A stretch of DNA of 64,000 bases from positions 1,612,001 to 1,676,000 of the forward strand of contig NZ_JACHNH010000001.1 of NCBI RefSeq assembly GCF_014205335.1. Direction: 5' to 3'. Source of the stretch: Amorphoplanes digitatis (GTDB lineage: Bacteria; Actinomycetota; Actinomycetes; Mycobacteriales; Micromonosporaceae). A program made the position numbers and the translations under genes. Of the stretch, positions 50,965 to 60,571 are shown piece by piece (position 1 is the stretch's first letter; every line of letters begins with the position of its first letter). Below the pieces are notes generated by a model, which searched no databases, was not told the origin of the DNA, and saw nothing but the letters and a program-made list of their open reading frames with translations.

Positions 50965-52605
50965 ATGACCGATCTGCTGGACATGCTGCGGGTGCGTATC
51001 CGGCCGAACTGGCGACGCTGGACCGGCATCGCGCTGGTCGTGGTGGTCGCGCTCACCGGGACCACCGCGTCGTGGGTCGCCCAGCGTGCTGACGAACACC
51101 GCAGCGCGGTCCACCTGATGGACCGCTACACCAGTGACCTCAGCCGGGCGATAAGCACGGAGATCCAACGGTACGGCGACATGCTCACCGACGTGGCGGT
51201 GGCCATCGGGGCGCAGCCCGACCTCACCGCCGCCGACTTCACCTGGATCACCAATACGGTCAGTAACCGCCGGCTGCCCGGCGCCACCTCGCTCGACCTG
51301 GTCGTCGACTCGACCGACAGCGGCGTCGCCGCCCTGGAGTCCTACTGGCGCGAGCGCGGCGCGCGCGACCTGAAGCTGAAACCCGCCGTCGGCAGCCAGC
51401 ACGCGTTCATCGTCCTGCGGCGCTCGGTCGACGGCCGGCAGCGACCCACCGGCACGGATCTGTACAGCGTTCCCGAGGCGGCGCAGGCCCTGCGGCACTC
51501 CCGGGACGCCGGCGGCTTCGCGGTCAGCCGCGCATACGTGCTGTTGCTCGATCGGACCCTGCCGGTCGCGCAGCAGCAGCTGTCGTTCCGGCTCGCGGTG
51601 CCGGTGTACCGCACCGGCAACGTGTTCCGCGGCTGGCTCACCATGGGTGTGCACGGCCACGACCTGCTGACCAGCGCGCTCCAGGCGCAGGCGGTGGCGC
51701 AGGAGCACGGCGCGGTCGCCGCCGAGCTGCTGGAGCTGAACGGCACCGTCGTGCAGACGGTCGCCGCCGCCTCCGCCAACCGGGCCCGGGACTATCCGCG
51801 TTCGCTGGACCGGATCACGCACATCACCATCGGCGTGCGCACCTGGACCCTGCGGATGTACCCGACCGACGCGCTGCTTCGCGAGACCCGTCAGGGCGCC
51901 GCCGGCACCGCGTTCCGGGTGGCGATGACGATCACCGCGCTGCTCACCCTGATCGTCGGCCTGCTGGCGGGCGCACGGAACCGGGCAATGGGCAAGGTCG
52001 ACGCCGCGACCGCCGCCCTGCGCGACGACATCGAACGCCGCGAGCAGGTCGAGACGAAGTTGCGCGAACGCGAGCTGGAGCTGCAGCGGATGGTGCTCCA
52101 GGACCCGCTGACCGGCCTGGCCAACCGCGCCGGGCTGGACGCTCGGCTCACCGATCTGGTGGGCCGGGACACGAACATCGCGTTGCTGCTCATCGACCTG
52201 GACGGCTTCAAGATGGTCAACGACGTGTACGGGCATGCCGCCGGTGACGCGATACTCAGCGAGTTCGCCCGGATCCTGCGTGCCGCCGTGCGTGCCGGTG
52301 ACGTGGCGGCCCGCCTCGGCGGCGACGAGTTCGTCGTGCTGACCACCGAGGTGCCCGACGAGGCGAGCGCGGTTGCCACCGCCGAGCGCATCCTGGCCGC
52401 AGCGGCCGAGACACCGGTGCGCATGGGCGAGGACACGCTCGCCATCCGGGCCAGCATCGGCGTCGCGACCGGTCGCGTCGGCGACACCCCGCAGGAGCTG
52501 CTGCGCCGCGCCGACACCGCCATGTACCGGGCCAAGCATCTGGGCAAGCACGGCGTACAGGTGCACGACCCGTCGATGACCGACCTCCCCGCCTCCGCTA
52601 CTTGA
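50965..52605 (+). CDS. CHASE-GGDEF diguanylate cyclase
   Basis: A 546-residue protein: transmembrane helix (about 20-42), periplasmic-side CHASE-like sensor (50-300), second helix (about 310-335), coiled coil and GGDEF domain (375-535) with LTGLANRAGLDARLTDLVGR, LIDLDGFKMVNDVYGHAAGD, RAGDVAARLGGDEFVVLT. Canonical GGDEF, and RAGD five residues before it is an intact product-inhibition I-site: the only one of the five cyclase-type proteins here with this. ATG start. Overlaps the end of the giant RHS gene by 8 bp, convergent. Confidence 0.9.
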   Translation: MTDLLDMLRVRIRPNWRRWTGIALVVVVALTGTTASWVAQRADEHRSAVHLMDRYTSDLSRAISTEIQRYGDMLTDVAVAIGAQPDLTAADFTWITNTVSNRRLPGATSLDLVVDSTDSGVAALESYWRERGARDLKLKPAVGSQHAFIVLRRSVDGRQRPTGTDLYSVPEAAQALRHSRDAGGFAVSRAYVLLLDRTLPVAQQQLSFRLAVPVYRTGNVFRGWLTMGVHGHDLLTSALQAQAVAQEHGAVAAELLELNGTVVQTVAAASANRARDYPRSLDRITHITIGVRTWTLRMYPTDALLRETRQGAAGTAFRVAMTITALLTLIVGLLAGARNRAMGKVDAATAALRDDIERREQVETKLRERELELQRMVLQDPLTGLANRAGLDARLTDLVGRDTNIALLLIDLDGFKMVNDVYGHAAGDAILSEFARILRAAVRAGDVAARLGGDEFVVLTTEVPDEASAVATAERILAAAAETPVRMGEDTLAIRASIGVATGRVGDTPQELLRRADTAMYRAKHLGKHGVQVHDPSMTDLPASAT

Positions 52606-55600
52606 CGAGAACGAACTCGGTGGGCTGATACCCCAACGGATACTGGGGTGCCTGGCCGCCGACGCTCATGTTGACTCGCGGCGACAGATCCAGCCAGCTG
52701 TGCGGTTCGGGCCGTCCCATCCAGGTCGTGTCCGGAACGTGCCCGGCGTGGCCCTGGTAGGGGGTTCCCCTCGCGGCCGCGGCTGCGCGTTCGGCGGCAG
52801 CGGCCTCCGACGCCGCGGCGCGCAGCGCGCCGGCGGTCGGCACCCGCCCGGTGGGTGACAGCTGGCCGGCGGCGATCGCCTCGTTGCTGCCCTTGATGTA
52901 CGCCTCCAGTTCCGCGATCTCCGCCGCGGTGGCTGCCGGAGGTGCTCTGATGAGCACCGGCCCGGACATGGTGAGTGGCACCGGGATGATGCCGTACGCC
53001 ATCGGAATCTCGTTGCCGTTGGCGTCCCGCCAGCCGGGGGGCGCGGGCTTGGGCAGGTCGAAGAACGGGTCGTCGGGATTGCGTGCGTGCCAGTACTGAG
53101 CGTCGCGGCCGCTGAGGATGTCGTCGGTCTGCCGGAGGAAGTCGCTGACGAAGTAGCTGAAGATGTTGGACGCCGAGTCGGCGGCCTCGAGCAGGGGCGC
53201 CGGCCCGTACACGTTGATGTCGTCGCCCCACAGGTTGGGGTCGCCCAGGTCGGCCAGGGCCTGCTCCGCCGACCAGTCGGGGGTTCCGGGATCCGCCTCG
53301 TACGGCCACGGCGCCCAGTCGTCCGGGTCGCTGACATCGTCGGGTTGATGGCCGGTGGCGTCCGTCCAGCCGAGCGGGTTGCCGTACGCGTAGAGGTACC
53401 GGTTGCCGGACTGGGTGCGGCCGCGGTCCGGCACGACGGAGTCGGGGCTCAGGAATCGCGCGGTCCGGGGCTCGTAGTACCGGTCGCCCATCTGGATGAG
53501 GCCGGACCACGGGTCCTGACGCTGACCGGTGAACCGGAGGTCGGTGGCCGTGCTCTGCTGGCCCGGCGACGCCCCGGACGGGCGGTAGTCGTAGCGCGCG
53601 CCGACCGCCCCGGTCCCGGTCGTCAGCAGGCGGGTCGATCCGAGCCGGTCGGTGTGGAAGAAGTGCAGACCGTTGCGGTCGCGCCCGGCGATGAGCGTGG
53701 AGCCGGCCCAGTAGTACTTGACGCTGTCGGCCCCGCCCGCGCCGGCCTCGAGCCACGGCCCGAAGTACCGGCGGACCCGCGGACCGTGGCGGGTCTCGAC
53801 GCGGGTGCCGTCGGCGTCGTACCGCATGCAGGTACGCCGGCCGGCCTTGTCCTCGACCATCACGAGGCGGTTGTCGTCGTCCCAGGCCAGGTGCCGGGTG
53901 GCCGGGGCCGTCGAGGACCCGGCGGTGCAGGCCGCGGCGCCGGCCACCGGCGGTGCGGCGGCCGCGGGCGGCAGCCGCAGGCGCTGACCCGGGTAGATCC
54001 AGTGCGGGTCGGTGAAGCGGCCGCCGGGCGGGTCGGGATACCGCTCGCCGCGGTTCAGCGCGAAGATCTCCGGCCATCGCCGCGGGTCGCCGAGGCGATC
54101 GGCCGCGATCGCCCAGAGCGTGTCGCGACGCCTTCCGGGTTGTTTGGCGCGCACGGTGTACGTGGGCGCGTTGCCCACCGCGACGGTGTTGCCGTTGGCG
54201 TCGTAGTAGTACCACTCGTCGGCGATGCTCGACGCGGCGTGCGGACCCCGGCACGGCGACCGCGCGGCTCCCGAGCCGCATCCGGCGGGGCCCGGCTGCG
54301 GATAGGTGTACCGGCCCGTGACCGAAGAACGCCGCAGGTTGCCGACCGTGTCCCAGCTCAGGTGCTCGGCCAGGGCACCGGTCACATCGGTGAGCCGGTC
54401 CAGGGCGTCGTAGCTGAACGACAGCTGCCGTCCCGGCGGGGTGACGGACTCGGTACGTACCAGGCCGTCGGGCTCGTGGGTGTAGCCGATCCGCAGCAGC
54501 GGCCCGGTGACGGGGGAGGCGGTGCTGATCTCGTTGAGCCAGCGCCGTTTCGGATCCCAGGTCCACGCCGTGACGGTGCTGTCGGCCCGCTCGGTCCAGG
54601 TCGGATTCCCGTCGGGGTCGTAGCGGAACTCTCCCACCAGGCCCGGCATGTCCCGCAGGCGGCCCGCGGTGTCGTATCCGTACGTCTGCCGCTCGCCGTC
54701 GGGGTAGGTCACCGCCAGTTGGCGGCCGAGGCCGTCCCACTCGAGGCCGACGGCCTGGCGGTCGCCGCCGACGCATCTGAGGTCCTCGGCGAGGTCACCG
54801 CCGGGCCGGTAGCGCAGCGACCGGGACCGGCCGCCCGGGCAGCCCTGACCGGTGGGGTCGCTGACCGAGGTGAGCTGTCCGATGCCGGCACCGTGCCCCG
54901 GCTCGTCGTAGTGCCACCGGACCTCGGAACCGTCCCGGCGGATCTCGGCCACCGGCCGGTTGGCGGCGTCGTAGCGGTACCTGAGCCGCCGTCCGCGCGC
55001 GTCGGTCTGCGTGTCGCGGTTCCCGGCCGGGTCCCAGGTCCAGCGCCACACCCCGAGATCGGGGTCGTCGATCGCGGCCACCTCGCCGAGGAGCGTGTAG
55101 TGCCACCGGCTGACGTTGCCCTGGTCGTCGGTCATCGTCGTGAGCCGGCCGGCGGCGTCGTATCCGTAGCGCAGCCGGGACACGGCGCCGTTGTCGCGTT
55201 GCTCCACCACGGCCAGCTGGCCGTGCGCGTCGGACTTCAACGTCGTGGTGTTGCCGCGCTCGTCGGTCTCGTCGACCCAGGCGTACTCGTCGTCGTTGCG
55301 GTACGCCCACCGGCGTACCGCGCCGTCGGCATGGGTCTGGCTGGTCAGCCGGCCGTCGGCGTCGTAGGCGTAGCGCTCCACCACCGGCGCCTCGCCGGCC
55401 GGGAGGCTGAACCAGTTGGTGGTCGCGGCCGGCCGCGCCGCGGCGTCGGAGTAGAAGAGATGCCGCACGAAGGTGCGACCGGGTTGGTCGCCCTCGCGTT
55501 CGATGCCGGTCGGGCGGTCCAGCCCGTCCAGGAACGTCTCCGACCAGAGGCCGTCGGGGGTGCCGTCGTCGCGTACCTCGCGGATCCGCCGGCGGGCCGG

Positions 55601-58600
55601 ATCGTTCCAGTCGAGATAGCTGTAGCGGACGGCCCCCCGGCCGGGCCGCCGCACGGTCGCCGGCCGGCCGAACGGATCGGGGTCGGTCTCCAGGCGCGCG
55701 CCGTTGGCGTCGGTGAACGCCGTGATCAGGCCCTGCCGGCGGTCCCAGTCGGTGACGGTGCACTGGTGCAACGCGTTGCACACCCGCTCCGGCAGCAGGT
55801 GGCGCTCGGGGTCGTAGGCGGTCGTGGTGGTGTGACCGAGTGCGTCGGTGACCGAGGTGCGGTTGCCGAACGCGTCGTAGGTGAGGGTGGTGGTGAGGTA
55901 GCGGCCCCGGTCGTCCAGCCGCTTGACCGCGGTCAGGAGGCCGAGCCGGCCCGGCACGCCGGGGCAGGCACCCCGCGGCGTGCCGTTGTCGCCGTCGTAG
56001 CACCAGCCGGTGTCGCGCAGCCGTTTCGAGGTGGCACCCGTGCCGTCCCGAAGTTCCTCGGCGGCCGGCGCGTCGACGATCCACGGCTCGGTGGCGGGTC
56101 GAAAGCGCCGCAGAAGTACCTGGTCGTCGCGCGGGTCGGCGGGATCACCCAGGGCCTGGAACCGCTCGACATTGCCGAAACGGTCGTAGGCGTACGCGAT
56201 GCGACTCTCCCGGCCCACCGCCGGGCCGCCGCCGTTCGGCGTGTCGTATTCCCAGGTGCTTGCGGTCTCCGGCAGACAGGTGGCCGGGGCGCGGCCGCCG
56301 GTGGGCCGGTACGTGGTGACGGTGCGGCCCAGCAGCCGGCCGGCCGCGTCCTGGCGGAAGGACGACACCGGTCGCACCAGGCAGGTGTCGTCGATGCGGT
56401 AGTGCTGCACGTTCGTGCGGGCCGGCCGGTTCGCGGCGGCCGCCTGGGTCGTCGCGGTCCGGGCCCAGCCGAGCAGCCGCCGATCGGTGTACGACCAGCG
56501 CGCACACGAGTAGTCGAACTCCGCGCGCGCCGGCGAGGTGCCCGCGACGCGTAGCTCCACCGTCGCCGGCAGGTGCAGGACGACGCCCTGCGGAAGGTGG
56601 CAGCCGGACAACTCCGGCGCCGGCGGGCTGCGCGTCCGGAACGCCGAGGACGGCCGGTAACCGATGCCGGTCCGGGCGCCGAGGCCGTTGTCGACGCCGA
56701 CGAGAAGGTCCGGCGCCGCGGCCGCGCGGATCGTGGTGACCTGAAGCGATCCCGCCCTCAGGTCGAGACGGACCAGGTCCGCGTCCGCGTCACCGTCCGC
56801 GTCGGCCGGCGCCCACTCCAGGGCGCCCGGTGGCGCGTAGCCGGGCAGCGCGTTCGGCACCGGCGCGGTGGGCCGCCACACACCCTGCCCCAGCGAGGTG
56901 AGCGTGTCGATCCGCAGACCCAGTTCCGGCTGACCGCCGGGCACGCGCGGCGGAAGCCGGAAGGGCAGCAGGTGAAGCAGGTCCGATCGGCCGTCGTGGT
57001 TGACGTCGGTGACCCGCCAGCGCGCCGTGTCGGCGATCGCCGCGTCGTCGGCGAAGGGGTTCGGAAACGCGTCGGCGGCGTTCTCCGGCCGCCACCTGCC
57101 GTCGCCGTGCGCCAGCAGGGACCGGACGGAGATCCCGGTCGCCGTACGGTCCGGCCGGACGAGGTCCGCCTTGCCGTCGCCGTTGGCATCCGCGACCAGC
57201 CACCTGCGGGCGTCGACGGCGAGGTGCGTGCCGGCGAAGGGCTGGGTCGCCCGGCGCCAGCGGAGCCCGTCGCCGGTGGACAGCACGGTGTCCACCCAGC
57301 CGCCGCCGGCGACCGGGCGAACCCGGACAAGGTCGGTCCGGCCGTCACCGTTCACATCGGCCTGTTGCCAGCTCAGCGGCCCCGCGGCCGGCGGCTCGCC
57401 CGGCACCCGCCCCGGCCGGGGCGTCCAGGCCGCGTCGCCGGTGGAGAGCAGGGTGTTGACGCGGAGCACCTGGTCGGCGCGGTACAGATGGACCAGGTCC
57501 GTCCGGCCGTCGCCGTTGACATCCATGGTCCGCCAGCCGGGGTCGTCGCGCCCGGACTCACCCGGGTTCTGCGCGACGTAGTTGGGCCAGGCGACGCGCG
57601 TCCGTTCGGTCCACCCGCCCGTGCCGTCGGCGAGCAGGGAGGTGATCCGGAATCGGCCGGGCTCGTCCACCAGGTAGATGAGATCGGCGCGGCCGTCCGC
57701 GTTGACGTCGCCGACCTTCCAGTTCCGGGCGACCTGAGCGCCGCGGCCCGGCAACACGCGCTGTGACCGCTGCACGTAGCCGCCGCCCGGTCGCCGCAGC
57801 AGGGCGTAGATCGTGGTCGAGTCCTTGGCCGGATGGACGTAGAGCGTGTCCTGCCGGCCGTCACCGTCCACGTCGGCATGGATCGACCGCCGGGCGCTGT
57901 CCGCGCCGGTGCGTGGCGACACGTCATCCACCGCGATCAGCGGTCCGGCGTCGCTGTAGAGGCCGAACAGGTCCGCGAGGCCGTCGCCGTCGACGTCCGG
58001 TGCGTGCACGCCCTGCCACGTCAGCAGGTCGTCGAACGTGTACGCGCGTTCGCTGGACGTGCCGCAGTCGGTCCAACTCGCCGGCCACCGGAACGTGCCG
58101 TCACCGGCGCCGAACACCCGGGTGAAGCTGGTGTGCGGGCGGTCGAACGCGGGCGAGCAGGCGGTGGCCGGATGCGCCTGGGTCAGCATGGGGAACAGCA
58201 GGTCGGTGTTCCCGTCGCCGTCGGCGTCGCCGGCGGTCACGTGGACCATCAGGTACCGCTCGTCGCCGATCAGCCGGTCGGGAACTTGGTCCTCCCGCGC
58301 CAGCCAGCCGCCGCCGCGCTGGCTCACCAGGGTCTGCACGAGGCCACGCCGGGTCGGCTGGCCCGGCAGGGTGACCACCCGCAGCAGGTCGGCGCGGCCG
58401 TCGCCGTTGACGTCGGCGGCGCGCAGGCGGCCGTTCCATCCGTGGAACGCCGTCTTGTGATCCACCAGCGAGTAGGTGCCGTCGCCGCGTCCGAACCCGG
58501 TCCACCAGCGGCTACTGAACGCCAGGCTCACGTCGGCGCGGCCGTCGGCGTCGGCGTCGGCGACGGCCAGGTCCGGCGTACCGCGGTGCGAGCCGCGGTC

Positions 58601-60274
58601 CGGGGCGGCGACGGAGGCGGTCGTGAATGTGCCGTCGCCGCGGCCCAGCGCGGTGCCGAGATATTGGTGGAGCGGCTCGAAGATCGGGCTGACGAACGGG
58701 TCCGAGTACACGCAGATCAGGTCGGCGCGACCGTCCCCGTTCGCGTCGCCGGGCCGGCAGAGCATGTCGAAGCCCGAGTTCGGGTTGTCGATCCAGGAGG
58801 TCTCGGTGAACGACGGCAGCAGCCGAAAGGTGCCGTCGTGCTCGGACAGCGCCACGAAGATCAGCATCACCTGCGGTGCCGTCTGGCCGCCCACCGGGAA
58901 CGAGATCACCGGCCGGCCACGCCGATGGCCGACGGTCAGGATCAGGTCGTCGCTGCCGTCCGCGTTGACGTCGGTCGCCCAGACCTGGAGGCCACGGTCG
59001 AGCGGATCGCCCCAGCCGTCCGGGTCCGGCCACGGGAGAATCTCGGAGACCGAGATCGGTACCAGCCCGCGGTCGCTCACCCCGGTGGTGATCTCGACCC
59101 GGGCCGGCCCGGCGTCGTCGTTGGCGTTGACCTTGATCCAATCGGTACGGTCGTCGCCGTTGATGTCGCCCGTCGTGTACGGGGTGTCCTCCGGATCTCG
59201 CGGCCGCTTGTGGAACTCGCGGTCGACCACCTGGTCGCGGAACACCGAACCGGGTCGCGCGCCGGTCCACCGCGGGCCCGGATCGGGGACCGTCGCGACG
59301 GGCTCGGCGGCCCACCAGTCGGCCGGCGCCGGGCCGGCCTGCGCGGTCAGCGTGAGGGCGGGCGCGGCCGTGCCGGACACCACGGTGCCCGAGCCGTCGA
59401 GCACGGCGTCCCGGCCGTACTGTTGCACCGCTCGCAGCATCGACCGGGAGGTGGTGCCCGTCCGCGTCTCGTACCGCAGCGCGTACGCCCGCAGCCGCTC
59501 ACCGCGTACCTGGACGTCGATGGACTTGAGGCGGTGCCGGGTCACCACGAGTGCGCGACCGTCGGCCTGATCGATCGGATCGGGCCGCGGCTCCGAGTGG
59601 AACGTGACGACAACTCCGTTGTACGAGACGGCGCGCGGATATTCGCGGCCGGTGCCGAGCGGATCGGCGTTCTGCGAGTAGGAGTAGGTGACCTGGTTGC
59701 CCCGCGGATCCTGGACGCCGGCCAGGTGCCAGGCCGCCGGGTCCGTACCCACCGGCAGCCGCGGCCGGTACGTCAGCCGCGTTCCGTCCCGGTTCCAGAC
59801 GCGCCACGTGCCGCCCGCGGCGGAGGGTTCGAATTCGATCCGCCGGTAGCCCTCCACCTTCGTGGCATAGCCCTGTGCGGCCGGTGTGGACGGATGCTCG
59901 CATCCGGGGCTCCGCACCGGTGCGGCACCGTCGGCCCGGCATCGCACCAGCCGGAGCCCGTCGAGGTGGAACTCGTCCTGATCCGTGTGGCTCGGCACCC
60001 CGCGGCCCGGCGCCGTCCGGGTGATCTCCGACAGGCCGGACAACGACCATCCGACGCCGAGCCAGCCGTTCGGCGCACCCGCGTCATAGCTCAGCCGCAG
60101 CGCCGGTTCGAGACCGCGGAAGGCGGGCACCTCCACCCGGACGTCGGTGTAGCCGCCGGGTCCGCTCGCGTCCGGTACGCCCGCTCGGCCGTCCGCCTCG
60201 GGCCGCAATCCGACCAGGTCCGAGGCCAGCAAGCTGCACACGAGCACCACCGCGGCGGACGCGCGTACTCCCAT
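52598..60274 (-). CDS. giant secreted SpvB / FG-GAP / RHS-repeat / LysM protein with variable toxin-like C-terminus
   Basis: A 2558-residue secreted protein. Signal-like VRASAAVVLVCSLLASDL; SpvB/TcdB-type N-terminus (about 30-370, PAFRGLEPALRLSYDAGAPN); about 14 FG-GAP/VCBS motifs of the form DVNGDGRADL (380-1180); RHS/YD repeats (1260-2290) interrupted by a LysM domain (about 2035-2110, DTLWAIAADRLGDPRRWPEI, IYPGQRLRL); RHS core (FHTDRLGSTRLLTT, RFLSPDSVVPDRGR, GNRYLYAYGNPLGWTDATGH). After the core a 230-residue unique tail ends in GHVPDTTWMGRPEPHSWLDL and VNMSVGGQAPQYPLGYQPTE. RHS cores commonly enclose C-terminal toxins. ATG 60274; a TTG further upstream is possible. No immunity gene follows; the convergent cyclase overlaps by 8 bp. 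Confidence 0.93.
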   Translation of the reverse strand: MGVRASAAVVLVCSLLASDLVGLRPEADGRAGVPDASGPGGYTDVRVEVPAFRGLEPALRLSYDAGAPNGWLGVGWSLSGLSEITRTAPGRGVPSHTDQDEFHLDGLRLVRCRADGAAPVRSPGCEHPSTPAAQGYATKVEGYRRIEFEPSAAGGTWRVWNRDGTRLTYRPRLPVGTDPAAWHLAGVQDPRGNQVTYSYSQNADPLGTGREYPRAVSYNGVVVTFHSEPRPDPIDQADGRALVVTRHRLKSIDVQVRGERLRAYALRYETRTGTTSRSMLRAVQQYGRDAVLDGSGTVVSGTAAPALTLTAQAGPAPADWWAAEPVATVPDPGPRWTGARPGSVFRDQVVDREFHKRPRDPEDTPYTTGDINGDDRTDWIKVNANDDAGPARVEITTGVSDRGLVPISVSEILPWPDPDGWGDPLDRGLQVWATDVNADGSDDLILTVGHRRGRPVISFPVGGQTAPQVMLIFVALSEHDGTFRLLPSFTETSWIDNPNSGFDMLCRPGDANGDGRADLICVYSDPFVSPIFEPLHQYLGTALGRGDGTFTTASVAAPDRGSHRGTPDLAVADADADGRADVSLAFSSRWWTGFGRGDGTYSLVDHKTAFHGWNGRLRAADVNGDGRADLLRVVTLPGQPTRRGLVQTLVSQRGGGWLAREDQVPDRLIGDERYLMVHVTAGDADGDGNTDLLFPMLTQAHPATACSPAFDRPHTSFTRVFGAGDGTFRWPASWTDCGTSSERAYTFDDLLTWQGVHAPDVDGDGLADLFGLYSDAGPLIAVDDVSPRTGADSARRSIHADVDGDGRQDTLYVHPAKDSTTIYALLRRPGGGYVQRSQRVLPGRGAQVARNWKVGDVNADGRADLIYLVDEPGRFRITSLLADGTGGWTERTRVAWPNYVAQNPGESGRDDPGWRTMDVNGDGRTDLVHLYRADQVLRVNTLLSTGDAAWTPRPGRVPGEPPAAGPLSWQQADVNGDGRTDLVRVRPVAGGGWVDTVLSTGDGLRWRRATQPFAGTHLAVDARRWLVADANGDGKADLVRPDRTATGISVRSLLAHGDGRWRPENAADAFPNPFADDAAIADTARWRVTDVNHDGRSDLLHLLPFRLPPRVPGGQPELGLRIDTLTSLGQGVWRPTAPVPNALPGYAPPGALEWAPADADGDADADLVRLDLRAGSLQVTTIRAAAAPDLLVGVDNGLGARTGIGYRPSSAFRTRSPPAPELSGCHLPQGVVLHLPATVELRVAGTSPARAEFDYSCARWSYTDRRLLGWARTATTQAAAANRPARTNVQHYRIDDTCLVRPVSSFRQDAAGRLLGRTVTTYRPTGGRAPATCLPETASTWEYDTPNGGGPAVGRESRIAYAYDRFGNVERFQALGDPADPRDDQVLLRRFRPATEPWIVDAPAAEELRDGTGATSKRLRDTGWCYDGDNGTPRGACPGVPGRLGLLTAVKRLDDRGRYLTTTLTYDAFGNRTSVTDALGHTTTTAYDPERHLLPERVCNALHQCTVTDWDRRQGLITAFTDANGARLETDPDPFGRPATVRRPGRGAVRYSYLDWNDPARRRIREVRDDGTPDGLWSETFLDGLDRPTGIEREGDQPGRTFVRHLFYSDAAARPAATTNWFSLPAGEAPVVERYAYDADGRLTSQTHADGAVRRWAYRNDDEYAWVDETDERGNTTTLKSDAHGQLAVVEQRDNGAVSRLRYGYDAAGRLTTMTDDQGNVSRWHYTLLGEVAAIDDPDLGVWRWTWDPAGNRDTQTDARGRRLRYRYDAANRPVAEIRRDGSEVRWHYDEPGHGAGIGQLTSVSDPTGQGCPGGRSRSLRYRPGGDLAEDLRCVGGDRQAVGLEWDGLGRQLAVTYPDGERQTYGYDTAGRLRDMPGLVGEFRYDPDGNPTWTERADSTVTAWTWDPKRRWLNEISTASPVTGPLLRIGYTHEPDGLVRTESVTPPGRQLSFSYDALDRLTDVTGALAEHLSWDTVGNLRRSSVTGRYTYPQPGPAGCGSGAARSPCRGPHAASSIADEWYYYDANGNTVAVGNAPTYTVRAKQPGRRRDTLWAIAADRLGDPRRWPEIFALNRGERYPDPPGGRFTDPHWIYPGQRLRLPPAAAAPPVAGAAACTAGSSTAPATRHLAWDDDNRLVMVEDKAGRRTCMRYDADGTRVETRHGPRVRRYFGPWLEAGAGGADSVKYYWAGSTLIAGRDRNGLHFFHTDRLGSTRLLTTGTGAVGARYDYRPSGASPGQQSTATDLRFTGQRQDPWSGLIQMGDRYYEPRTARFLSPDSVVPDRGRTQSGNRYLYAYGNPLGWTDATGHQPDDVSDPDDWAPWPYEADPGTPDWSAEQALADLGDPNLWGDDINVYGPAPLLEAADSASNIFSYFVSDFLRQTDDILSGRDAQYWHARNPDDPFFDLPKPAPPGWRDANGNEIPMAYGIIPVPLTMSGPVLIRAPPAATAAEIAELEAYIKGSNEAIAAGQLSPTGRVPTAGALRAAASEAAAAERAAAAARGTPYQGHAGHVPDTTWMGRPEPHSWLDLSPRVNMSVGGQAPQYPLGYQPTEFVLVK

Positions 60275-60470
60275 GGCCTCGGCTCTCGGTGCGGGAACGG
60301 CTCTGAGCGCCAATCGTGCACAACCGTCGTCGATGGTGGTTAGCGGATAGTCGCGTATGTGATTGAAGTTCGGGGTTTCTGGTGGGATTTAGACCCATGT
60401 CCGGGTGGCGGTGGCAAGGAACCGGTGCGGTACGTCCACCGGTGTCGCTGCGCGCGGGTCATGGCCATTC

Positions 60471-60488
60471 CGTAATGATGCAGTTACG
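60471..60488. promoter_or_regulatory. dyad cgtaa-N8-ttacg upstream of the mod operon
   Basis: Perfect 5-bp arms, 8-nt spacer (tgatgcag), about 84 bp before the first gene of the molybdate operon. It resembles in form the CG-T-AT-rich dyads bound by molybdate-responsive ModE proteins. The first gene of the operon encodes an HTH-TOBE protein that could bind it (inference). Confidence 0.4.
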
Positions 60489-60571
60489 TCATCTTTCTGG
60501 CTAGATGAGCGGCATCCGCGAGGAGGATTACCTGTTTCCCACCGCAGATGCGTACGGCTAGGGTGCTCGGT

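Noticed and set aside
53087..56554. 1155-residue plus-strand frame against the RHS gene
   Set aside because: Val/Arg/Ala-rich antisense frame typical for high-GC coding regions; the minus-strand frame has clear RHS repeats.
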